Part shown: positions 55,596 through 64,000 of the stretch, piece after piece
Position numbering within the stretch: the first letter of the stretch is position 1
How the letters are laid out: each line of letters opens with the position of its first letter
DNA from: Phanerodontia chrysosporium
Lineage: Eukaryota; Basidiomycota; Agaricomycetes; Polyporales; Phanerochaetaceae
Length of the DNA stretch: 64,000 nt
Assembly: GCA_001910725.1 (NCBI GenBank)
Contig: MJGA01000018.1
Location: 186,001 to 250,000, forward strand
Direction of reading: 5' to 3'
Made by a program: the position numbers and the translations under genes
Notes under the pieces: model-generated
What the model saw: only the letters and a program-made list of their open reading frames with translations
The model's database searches: none
What the model was told of the DNA's origin: nothing

Positions 55596-57356
55596 CTGTG
55601 TTAGCTTCGTCCAGCCATGCGACTGTGTAATGAACGCACCATGTGGAATGTCGGTCGCTGAAATGCGGGACCGCAAGGGAATGCACAGCGAGAGCGATGG
55701 ATAGGGTCGAGTTGGGAGGTGCAATACGCGATGGCAGGTCCGTCGAGCTCATATCACTCGCCCCTGAGCAGTTCATAAAATGGGGCCGGGGGAGAGTTAT
55801 AGCTCCTGGCTGTTTCACCAGCTGTCAGGCATGGTTAGAGGCGTTTCAGCGAGGGCCCTAAGAGCCAAATGCGTCCGATGGCGTTGCAATGTCATGTCAG
55901 GCCTCGAGGAGGCGTTGCTGAAGATAGACTTGCCGTCGGTGCGGGAGGGCGATGCGATGCACTCGAGCCCGCGGAGGCCGTCCTAGCCGCGGGGCAGTGA
56001 TGCGCCTCGTTGCCTGTTTTGGGAATCCCGCCTTTATGGCACGTGCACATGCGCCTGTGCGGAGCCTGATCGTTGACGAATCCCTTGCTCAAACACCTCG
56101 ACGACCCCCGTGTTGCAAGGAGAAGACACAGGAGATATGCCTCCGAAGGCGAGTACGCTGCAGCGTAGAGGGTGCATTGCCTACCGTCTGACGCTGACAA
56201 GTGTAGGGTTCAAAGAACACGGAGCCTGCTTGTCAAGCCCAAGGTCAGCCGTAGTCAGACCAGCCCCTTCGGTTTAGCTCACCTTGTACTTGATAGCGTG
56301 TGCCTTGCAGACGTGCTTGAATAGATACACATATACCCCAGAGAAGTGCAGTACTCACATGCGCGAACTGTACCAGTGCTGTGCCAATTTTTACGAAGCC
56401 ACGGACGACAAGGGCGAATCAACGGCGTGTCCGATTCCCAGTGTCACTCGACGTTGGCTCAAATCGCACCCGCCAGAATCTGGAAAGTAGACGTGAGGTG
56501 GGTTATACTCGATGTGCTGAATTTTGACTCATCGCCATGTAGATATGTACTTAGCTGCCAATTGAACCACACTCCGTAGAATGCGACACCGTACCGCCAT
56601 GCATATAGGCTCATTATGGGTATGGCACCATCCGCGCTGGCTCTACGAAGTGCAACTCAGTGCCGAGTGCCGGGCGACGAGAGTGCGTCAGCTACACCCT
56701 CAAAGACGCTAGCGTCGGTCAGGGTTCATTACGAACGCTCAGATATACAAATGGTCTCCCAGGTTGTCTCAGCAGTCCTGCGGTCACTCAATTATAAAGC
56801 AGGGAGGCTGATGTGTGCAGGGCGGCCGCTCATTGCGCTACACCTCTTTGTATTCTTCGTGTGGGCGCCGGGCGCTGCCGTCTCGCATTGGCCGCATCTT
56901 TGTCCTTTACTCATCGCACATCCTTGGCCTTTCCACAGCGCACTTCTCAAGTTACCAAATGCCTTGATACCCTGCTGGATCCACGCCGCGTAGGTTTAGA
57001 AATCACTGCCCGAAGCAAAACCCGCCGATGCCCGACCCGCCGCGGCGACGAGCCCGACCACATCAGCACGGCAGCACCCACTCGCAGGACGGCTCCTGCG
57101 CTGGAGCGAGACGATATTCTCGGACCATATGCCCACCGCCCGTATCATTCGCGTGCGCTCACGGCCGTGTCTGGGGTGTGCGCCATCACCAGGCGGTCGG
57201 GCACGCAGTTTTCGGCCTCTGCCCGACGCGACGGCCATCCACAACCCCCTGTATCGACTATCCCGCGGGCGGCCTCCGCGTGCGTATAAGGGTGCTTTTG
57301 CAGTTCAATGCAACTTCGGAAGCACCCCGCCCAGAATAGTGACGCCGCGCCAGACA
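55596..57356. other. Ectodomain exons and intergenic, unresolved
   Basis: 55600-56000 probably holds N-terminal exons of the membrane protein ending at 54332. From 56200 to 57356 nothing recognisable is seen except the promoter of the GST gene. Confidence 0.35.
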
Positions 57357-58320
57357 ATGTCGCACGGAAAGCAGTTTACTTTGTTCAACCACCAGGTCGG
57401 CCCAAATGGCTGGTCAGTTGCCCATGTCTTTGCGCTGCTAACTCTGTAATAATTCACGTTCTTCCTATGCAGGAAAGTTGACATGCTGTTGCGCGAGCTA
57501 GGACTCAGCTTCGAGACGGTGTATGTGAACCTCGGCCAGAGGGAACACAAGTCCCCGTCGTTCACAAAGTATAACCCGAACGGTCGTATCCCCGCTCTGA
57601 TTGACCACTACTACAACGATTTCGTTGTATGGTAGGTCTCTGCGAATCTGGCATGGTGTTTGGGCTGATGCCTGGCGTGCAGGGAATCGGATGCTATACT
57701 TCTCTACATTGTTGAGAAATATGACCCAGAACACAAGTTCTCCGTGTCCACGTTCGATGACAAGATAATCATGACGCAGTGGCTCTTCTTCCAGGCGTCG
57801 GGACAAGGGTGCGTCCCATGCACGTCCAGAGATCCAGCATCTGATCTTGGGATGTTAGCCCGTATTTCGGCCAGGCAGGGTGGTTCCTCGCAGTCGCTCC
57901 GCCCGAAGAGCGGAACCCCACGATTGCCGAGCGGTACCAGAAGGAGATTCTGCGCGTCTTCGGCGTGCTCGAGAGCGTCCTGTCGCAGCGCCAATGGCTC
58001 GTCGCCGACAAGCTCACGATTGCAGACATTTCTTTCGTCATGTGAGTCGCGTGTGGTTCGCTCTCCGCGCGGGGGCCATTAATGACCGAGGCGTCCTGCA
58101 GCTGGAACGCGACGGCTGTCAACCTGCTCGTCAAGGGCTACAAAGGCTTCGACTTCGAGAAGGACTTCCCCTCCGTCCACAGGTAGGCGCGAGATATCGT
58201 TTGATATCGATAATGTCTGACTTTCGCTGTTGCAGATGGCATACCGCGCTGATCACTCGCCCAGCGATTGCTGAAAGCTTGAAGACCAAAGCCGAGGCTA
58301 TTGCCCAGATGAACCGGTGA
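57357..58320 (+). CDS. Ure2-like glutathione S-transferase
   Basis: A 229-residue cytosolic GST in exons 57357-57412, 57473-57631, 57683-57808, 57859-58041, 58102-58182 and 58236-58320; frames close. N-terminal thioredoxin-like domain: FTLFNHQVGPNGWKVDMLLR, then NPNGRIPALID with the cis-Pro, and WESDAILLYIVEKYDP with the glutathione-contacting ES pair. C-terminal helical domain: TQWLFFQASGQGPYFGQAGW, VLSQRQWLVADKLTIADISF with the N-capping-box Asp, and a RWHTALITRPA end. It resembles the Ure2p class expanded in wood-decay fungi, which handle lignin-derived and other toxic compounds. No prion-like N-terminal extension is present. Confidence 0.92.
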
Positions 58321-58593
58321 CCGGCATGTAGTGCATAGCGATTGAGCAGGAATGAGAGACGAGTTTTCGGTGTCCTCCAGCCGCGTTCCACTCGATCTAT
58401 ATACTCAGTGTACAATTGGGTTGAATGACTAAACTTCGTGTGTAACGTATTCACGTTCTCGGTAGCTGCGGCCTGGACCCGCCCGTGCCCGACTGGTTCG
58501 GGTTCGGGCTCGGGATCCGTACGCGCCAAACACCGTGCATATAAACACGACGCGTCGAGAACTGCAAGTCCACAGATTACTGCAAGAACAATC

Positions 58594-59717
58594 ATGGCAA
58601 CCAACGCGCGACGCCCCGCAATCATCATCGCTGGAGTCGGGAACGGCACTGGGACAGGGGGCTGGACAGCGTCAGTCCCGTGGCGCAACATGATCCAAAG
58701 ACTGTGACTAGTACTGAGCACATTTACAGGCGGGAGTTCAGCAAGCTCGGGTACAAGGTCGGTATCATCGCCAAGAACGAGGACAACCTGCGCAACCTCG
58801 CAGACGAGCTCAAAAGCCAAGGCGGAGAGGTCAGTCATGCCCTGCCGCGCCTCCGCGCTCCTACCTACTGACCGCCGCGCGTCGCAGGCCGCGTACTTCG
58901 CAGTGAATGTCTACGACTTCGACGAGATCGTCGCGGCCGTCGACTACTTCCGGCGGGAGTTCGCGCAGGACGAGATCCGCGCGGCGCTGTGGAACGTCAC
59001 CGAGGGCACGCGCAAGCCGTTCCTCGAGATGACGCGCGGCGACATCGAGGCCGTCACCGGCGCGGACGTCGTCGCGGGCTTTGCGTTTGCGCAGGAGGTC
59101 ATCAAGATCTTCAAGACCCTCGAGTAAGCCTTGCTTGCCGTTCGTCTGCGGGACTCGCGCTGAGCAGCACTGGGCAGGCCGAACGAGTACGGCAAGCGCG
59201 GCTTCCTCGCGTTCACGAGCGCGACGGGCGCGCGCCGCGGTGCGCCGAACTGCACCGTCACGGCGACGGGCAAGTTTGCTGTCCGTGGGCTCTCGCAGAG
59301 CCTCGCGAAGGAGTTCAAGCTCGACGACATACACGTACGTCCGCACCGCGCCCTCCCGCGCGCCCCGTGAGCGCAAGCTGAGTCGGGCGGCAGGTTTCGC
59401 ACGCGATCGTCGACGCGATGATCCTGACCGAGCGGTGGCGCGTGCTCTTCGGTGACGAGTGGTACGCCGAGAAGACCAAGGACGACACGCATCGCGTGCA
59501 TCCGCGGAGCATTGCCAGGGTAAGCAGAAGTCGGACGACTCATGCGAGCAACGTCGGTTGATAGGCTAGCTGTGACTAGGCGTATGTCTACCTCGCGCAG
59601 CAGGATCGTTCCGCCTGGACCTGGGAATTGGATCGTAAGTCTACTATGCTCCTGCGAAGAAAGCCGAGCTTACCGAAGTGTATAGTTCGCCCGTCCCACG
59701 AGCAATGGACGTGGTAA
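58594..59717 (+). CDS. Short-chain dehydrogenase/reductase-like protein without the catalytic Tyr
   Basis: A Rossmann-fold protein in about seven exons. Start MATNARRPAIIIAGVGNGTG; the first junction gives GNGTGTGGWTAREFSKLGYK, a TGxxxGxG-type cofactor loop. Next are VGIIAKNEDNLRNLADELKS, YFAVNVYDFDEIVAAVDYFR, ALWNVTEGTRKPFLEM (in place of NNAG) and GFLAFTSATGARRGAP. Where YxxxK should be, TVTATGKFAVRGLSQSLAKE is found: Lys is kept but Tyr is replaced by Thr. It ends LDLRPSHEQWTW. This is probably an oxidoreductase-like protein with changed or lost catalysis; such sequences are frequent in fungi. Cofactor and substrate unknown. Confidence 0.82.
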
Positions 59718-59994
59718 GAGTAGTATTTACGACACAATCCTTAATGTTGGTACCACAGCCCTTTAGCAACGGAAGCCCACGAACACCGCTTTGCGAAGTC
59801 CTTTGCACACAAGGTGATCTGCAAGCCGAACCATATGAATTGACAACACTCTAGCTCTAGGAGCGAACACATCTAGGTCTAGCTGAAGTCTGTCCAAGCT
59901 CAGTTATAAACACAGCACAATGTCGAATTCGCAATATCAAAGTTAGACGAACAATTGCTGCCCCACAGCTTCCTTCGCATCACCAGCAAAGCCT

Positions 59995-61760
59995 TCACCA
60001 AATGCGAGTCTCGAGCAGGAGGTCGCTGTTGCCCTCGAGGCCGACGCAGGCCTTGAGGAACGCCTCGAGCGCGTTGCGCTGGCGGCCAAGGCTGTTGACG
60101 ACATCGGTCCCGGGTTTCACGAGCGGCGCCTTGAGCATGTACGAGAGGAGCGAGAGCACCGAGTACAGCGGCTTGAACTCCTCCGAGGCTGAGGAGTCGC
60201 GGTACTTGACGCGCGTGAGCAACTCGGTGAGGATCGTCAGGTCGAGGATCAGCGGCGTGGCGAGCAGGGAGTCCTGAAAGACATGTTAGCATCAGAGCAA
60301 TTTTTGGTGCAGACGTTCAGCGTACCTCGCACTCATTGAAGATGTTGATCGTCGAGCGACCGCCGCAGAAGATCTCGGAGTAGTACTCGTCGATCGCGCG
60401 CTTGCTGTCGCCGACGGCGGGGACATACTTGATGACGACGATGTGGTCGGGGTGCTCGCCCTTGGCCTCCTTCGAGCCCTTAGGCGCGCCCGGGACAGGG
60501 GGCTTGAACAGGAGCGGGTTGGCGGCGACCATGTCGTCGACGACACTGCTCTTGCTGATCTCCTTGCTCTTGAACTGGCGCTCCGCGGAGAGGTTGTGCC
60601 CGTCGTTGTTGCCGAGGTGGTTGTACGACGCGATGGACAGCGGCTTGATGCCGGCGTTGACAAGGAACTCGGCAAAGACGGACTTGAGCTTCGTCTGACC
60701 CGACTTGAGGTCGTCGCCACCGATGAACGACTTGTGGCGCTCCGCGAGCTCGATGACACCCGGAACAAAGGTGTTCTGGGGCGCACCGTTGACGAAGGGC
60801 TGGCCCTCGAGGATTGCAGCGACGGCGAAGACAGTGGACGGCGACACCTCAGAGTGCGAAGTCTCGATGGCCTTGAGGATGTTGTCTGCGGTGTCGTTGA
60901 CGCCGGGGATAATGTCGGCATAGCGCTCCGTGTTGGCGGTCCAGAAAACGACGACGCGGTCGAGGTCGTTCTCCTGCTTGAAGCGACGAATGTCCGCACG
61001 GATGTGCTCGAGGTGGGCCTGCTTGTCGGTGCCCGGGATGACGTTGTCGGCGCGAGCCTCCTGGTTGGCAGCGATGAAGTCGGGATAGTAGATAGATGGG
61101 AGGGGCCTGCCGAGCTTGGCCATGTGCGGAGCGACCTGGCGCTGGAGGTCCCAGTCGAGGACCTCGGCGCGCTTCATCGCTTCGTCCATGGGGACGCCGG
61201 AGATGTCCCAGCCACCGAGGACGAGGTCATTGGGGTGAACCATGGGCAAGACATCGCAGACGGGGACATGGATGTCCTTACCGGTGGACGGGTCCGTGCC
61301 AATGCTGACGGTAGAGGCGCGCAGCATGGAACCGATGTAGTTCGGCTGCTGGATGCCGGACTTGGTGTGCCAAGAGATGTTGTGACGGTTGGCGAGAACG
61401 GTAGCACAAAGCGTGGTTCCGTTGTTGCCTCCCATACCAATCATCATAAGACTAGCAAGACGCGTTAGCATAGGAGAACCACGCGAGAAGCAGCATAACA
61501 TACCCAGTCTTGGCGACCTTGCGAGCGGTCTGGAACTCGTAGGTCTTGGAAGTAGGGGCGACAATGTACTGTCCATCGCGGACAGTAACCGCCGCACCGC
61601 GGTTAACAAACTTGGAGGTGATGAACTCGTCCGAGTAGGACGTGTTCTCCGACTGCACGACGATGGGGTACGGACGGCGTGCAGCAGTCGGGTGAACGGG
61701 CACGAGCGATTCGAGCTCTGATTCGGGGGTGTTCAATCCGGAGGAGTAGGCGGGAGCCAT
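59995..61760 (-). CDS. INO1: Inositol-3-phosphate synthase
   Basis: Converts glucose 6-phosphate to 1D-myo-inositol 3-phosphate with NAD, the first step of inositol and phosphoinositide synthesis. A 553-residue protein in exons 61760-61504, 61451-60326 and 60273-59995. Motifs: [11 protein letters not shown] (NAD binding, split by the first intron), [86 protein letters not shown] and [20 protein letters not shown] across the last junction. The length fits the yeast enzyme. A CATGTG E-box-like site lies about 350 bases upstream (62109), possibly an inositol-responsive element, unproven. Confidence 0.97.
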
Positions 61761-63382
61761 TTCGATTATAGGTTATATGCGAGGAGTTTAACGAACAAGG
61801 GCGGATGAAGGGGAATCAGTGCGAGAATATTAGCGCGTCCGAGCAAGTGTGTTTGGTGCCGCGGTGGGGGTTGTGGCTGCTCCCAAGCTGGTTAGAGAAC
61901 ATGCACGAGGTGAGGGTGAGGTGTCGACGAAAGGTTGTGCTCCGAGATCACTAGGTGACAAAGGAGACGACAGCGACGAAGAGTTTAGAGGAACTGTGGT
62001 AGGGCTCTGCGATGTGCGATGCGCGATGTGGACGAAAGCAAGCAGGGCTCTGGAAATTCTCGACGAGAATCTGACGACTTTATATACGCGTGGGCGCATA
62101 GCTACGGATCATGTGACCGCTATCGGCGACGTTTCAGGGCACCGGAAGGCCTCGCGGAAGATGATGTCGCAATCATCGCTGTATGTCCGTCTCTCCCGTG
62201 GCCAGCACGTCCCTCAACGGGAGCTGCGTCTTCACAGACAAATCTTCTCCTACGCTCCGTCTTCCGATGAGAGCGCAACTTGCGCGACTCGCTATCCGAG
62301 CCTATCGTGGCGTGCCCCCTAGGCTGGACACATTCACATGGAATGGATATTCGGCCATTTTCGATTTGCGTGAAGATGTCGCACCTTCAGCCGGGGTGCG
62401 CGACGCGATAACATCTGCGCTCATTAGTCTCAAAATTGTCAGCGAATGTCTGTCACTCTCGCCGTTCGGCCGGCAGCTCAGGCCGCGGCCGTCGTGTGCC
62501 ATGGAACGTAAGCCGACGCTTGCCCCGGGGGCCCCCACACACGATCTCAGCGAGGTCGACGATGCTAATTCTCGGCTGGATAGTTTGGGGTCTGATTGCA
62601 CGAACAAATTGTTTGATCCAGGCGGCCGGGAACGTAAAAACGCACCTTGGCCAGGACACTTGGCGATTGGGCATTGGCGCAGGAGAGTCCCCCAAGGCGG
62701 CTTAGTGTCTGCGGGTGCGGTAGTCGCCCCACCGGCCGTCGTCGGCGAGCTGGTTTTTTCTCGGACAGGCCGCTAGCCTCTCTGAGCAGTGACCATACCA
62801 GAATGCGCCCTCTGCCCTCATGGTCGGTCCGACGCGATATGCTTTCGAATCGCGACCCTGCAGACAACGTCCGATGGACGCCGCGCCATCGCGCTGAACG
62901 CTCCCAAATCCGCCTTACATTCGTATTGGATCACACCGCCTTCTGTAGGGATTCATCGGAACGTTCATATGCTGTGCACGTATTTCAGTGCTGTGTCACC
63001 TTACCCATTTCACCTCTCCGTGACCCTAGAGAAGTTGGGCAGGCGCGTTTCTCGCCGCTGGCTCTCCCTGAGCATGGGAGATATACATGTCCGGCTACCA
63101 TTGAGACGACTGAGCCGGCACCCTCGATCTTCAGGGTCTTCACACAACACCCTGAAGACACCTGATGATGGCAGACGAGGCGAAACAGACAACACTCGAT
63201 ACGTGCACACCCCAAGGTTTGTCCCTGCTAAAGGCGCCTATTCTGACATATGGGCGCTTGTGCCACTACGCCTTGATATCGCCACCACAAACACATCTTC
63301 CGGCTGTCTACCACCTTTAATAGTGTTTATCGACTCCGAGAACGTTTTACATGACCTAGGGTGCTCAAAAAGCAAAAAATAC
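61761..63382. other. INO1 promoter and intergenic, no gene seen
   Basis: Several open frames of 80 to 210 codons overlap on both strands (for example 62183-62776 and 62789-63424) but none shows a motif, splice support or a sensible start context. Confidence 0.4.
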
Positions 63383-63464
63383 TGCCCCAGTGAGGGTCGA
63401 ACTCACGACCTTCCGATCACGTGACCTAACAGTCGGACGCTGTAACCAACTCAGCCATGGGGCA
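63383..63464 (-). tRNA. tRNA-Asn(GUU) with a short intron
   Basis: On the minus strand an 82-base gene with a 7-bp acceptor stem (TGCCCCA / TGGGGCA), a D arm containing GGCTGAGTTGGTTACAGC, an anticodon stem TCCGA / TCGGA, the GTT anticodon in CTGTTA, and a T arm GTGAG-TTCGACC-CTCAC. The anticodon loop is 9 bases too long. The extra GGTCACGTG follows the base 3' of the anticodon, the standard place for a fungal nuclear tRNA intron. The identity matches the body of yeast tRNA-Asn. Confidence 0.88.
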
Positions 63465-63811
63465 CTGACAATGTTTGTGATCTAATGCCTTATGTTATGT
63501 GTTGCAAATTGCACCTCGTTGCAAGTGCAGCTAGCTAAAAGCTGGATGGATGCGGGGAACCGTAGTGAGTTCGTGATGTAAAGTAGAGCGAGCCCAGGCT
63601 AGTGATAAATCAGATGGGTGATACGAAAAATCAAACGTCTATCGTGATACTAGCAGCTCACGATCCACTCATCTTTTGGGACACCACTGATTGAGGGCGG
63701 GTAGAACCTCAACTGCACGAATATGGTTATCTGGAGGGAGCACCTTGACTCATTGTAATCCTCCGTTGTATAATATATTACACGTCGGAAATGCGCGCAG
63801 TTGCGATACCG
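63465..63811. other. Intergenic
   Basis: Nothing recognised between the tRNA and the partial gene at the right edge. Confidence 0.4.
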
Positions 63812-64000
63812 CTACCGCCCGCCCTTGATCATACCCACGCCGGTTACACGATCTTTACCAGGTCTAGCTTCGAGATCCATGGAGTCTCCTGGCTTGGTAG
63901 CGACGGGATCATCGCCGCACCCGCAATCGTATGTTGCGTCGAGGTTCGCACAGTCAAATTCAGGCTTGCCGAGCCGCTCGTTCACTTGGTTGTGTACGAA
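63812..64000 (-). CDS. C-terminal 62 residues of an unrecognised protein (cut by window)
   Basis: An uninterrupted frame enters from the right edge and stops at 63812. It reads FVHNQVNERLGKPEFDC, then TYDCGCGDDPVATKPGDSM and LEARPGKDRVTGVGMIKGGR. The balanced composition, the CxC pair, and the conserved-looking charged end suggest a real coding exon. I cannot name the family from this fragment. Confidence 0.55.
   Translation of the reverse strand, partial: FVHNQVNERLGKPEFDCANLDATYDCGCGDDPVATKPGDSMDLEARPGKDRVTGVGMIKGGR

Noticed and set aside
62104..62116. Inositol-responsive UAS of INO1
   Set aside because: CATGTG matches only the core of the yeast element and the flank does not fit, so it is not listed as a regulatory feature.
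62183..63424. Overlapping frames of up to 211 codons upstream of INO1
   Set aside because: No motif, no splice signals in register and no conserved features; the last one runs into the tRNA.
1..64000. CRISPR array, IS element or biosynthetic megasynthase
   Set aside because: No regularly spaced short repeats, transposase motif or PKS/NRPS/terpene-synthase motif was seen on either strand.

Overview
The window looks like a piece of an agaricomycete (mushroom-forming basidiomycete) chromosome, probably a wood-decay or polypore-type fungus. The evidence is dense introns of about 50 bases with GTRNGT donors and CTNAC branch points, a DUF6533 membrane protein, a cellulose-binding (CBM1) acetylesterase of the CE16 type, a TOS1-type cell-wall glucanase and several basidiomycete-style four-helix membrane proteins. 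I saw no bacterial operon features, CRISPR array or rRNA. I rebuilt gene models by hand; where exon lengths and reading frames close exactly I say so.

Left third (1-29 kb): a multigene-family region. Its core is a large inverted duplication. The left arm holds a UPF0643-like gene (1141-2045, -), an NAPE-PLD-like metallo-hydrolase (3720-5432, +) and an epoxide-hydrolase-like alpha/beta hydrolase (5924-7112, +). The right arm mirrors it: hydrolase (12715-13916, -), NAPE-PLD-like gene (14334-16042, -), UPF0643-like gene (17603-18507, +). The mirror axis is near 9.9 kb. Corresponding genes keep the same exon pattern, including 17- and 25-base microexons. Two further hydrolases (1-485, partial; 8170-9342) and two further UPF0643-like genes (20191-21101; 28220-29124) bring each of those families to four. 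A conserved upstream block precedes all four UPF0643-like genes. Between them lie an unrecognised six-exon gene, a DUF6533 membrane protein, a protein made of exon-encoded repeats, an extremely intron-rich unknown gene and kinase-like debris.

Middle (29-43 kb): three tandem, paralogous MARVEL-like four-helix membrane proteins with a shared TATA element and a related fourth gene at 40450; a small secreted protein; an atypical short-chain dehydrogenase; the chaperonin subunit CCT8; and a single-finger C2H2 nuclear protein.

Right third (43-64 kb): ordinary housekeeping and cell-surface genes: a TOS1-like glucanase, an SLC35F-type transporter, an MFS transporter, TIM50, the CBM1-CE16 esterase, a single-pass membrane protein, a Ure2-like glutathione transferase, an SDR lacking its usual tyrosine, inositol-1-phosphate synthase (INO1), an intron-containing tRNA-Asn(GUU) and the C-terminus of an unrecognised protein cut by the right edge.

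The most interesting inference is that the duplicated NAPE-PLD-like plus epoxide-hydrolase-like gene pair may form a lipid-processing module. All metal ligands of the two metallo-hydrolases and the nucleophile and histidine of the complete hydrolases are intact.
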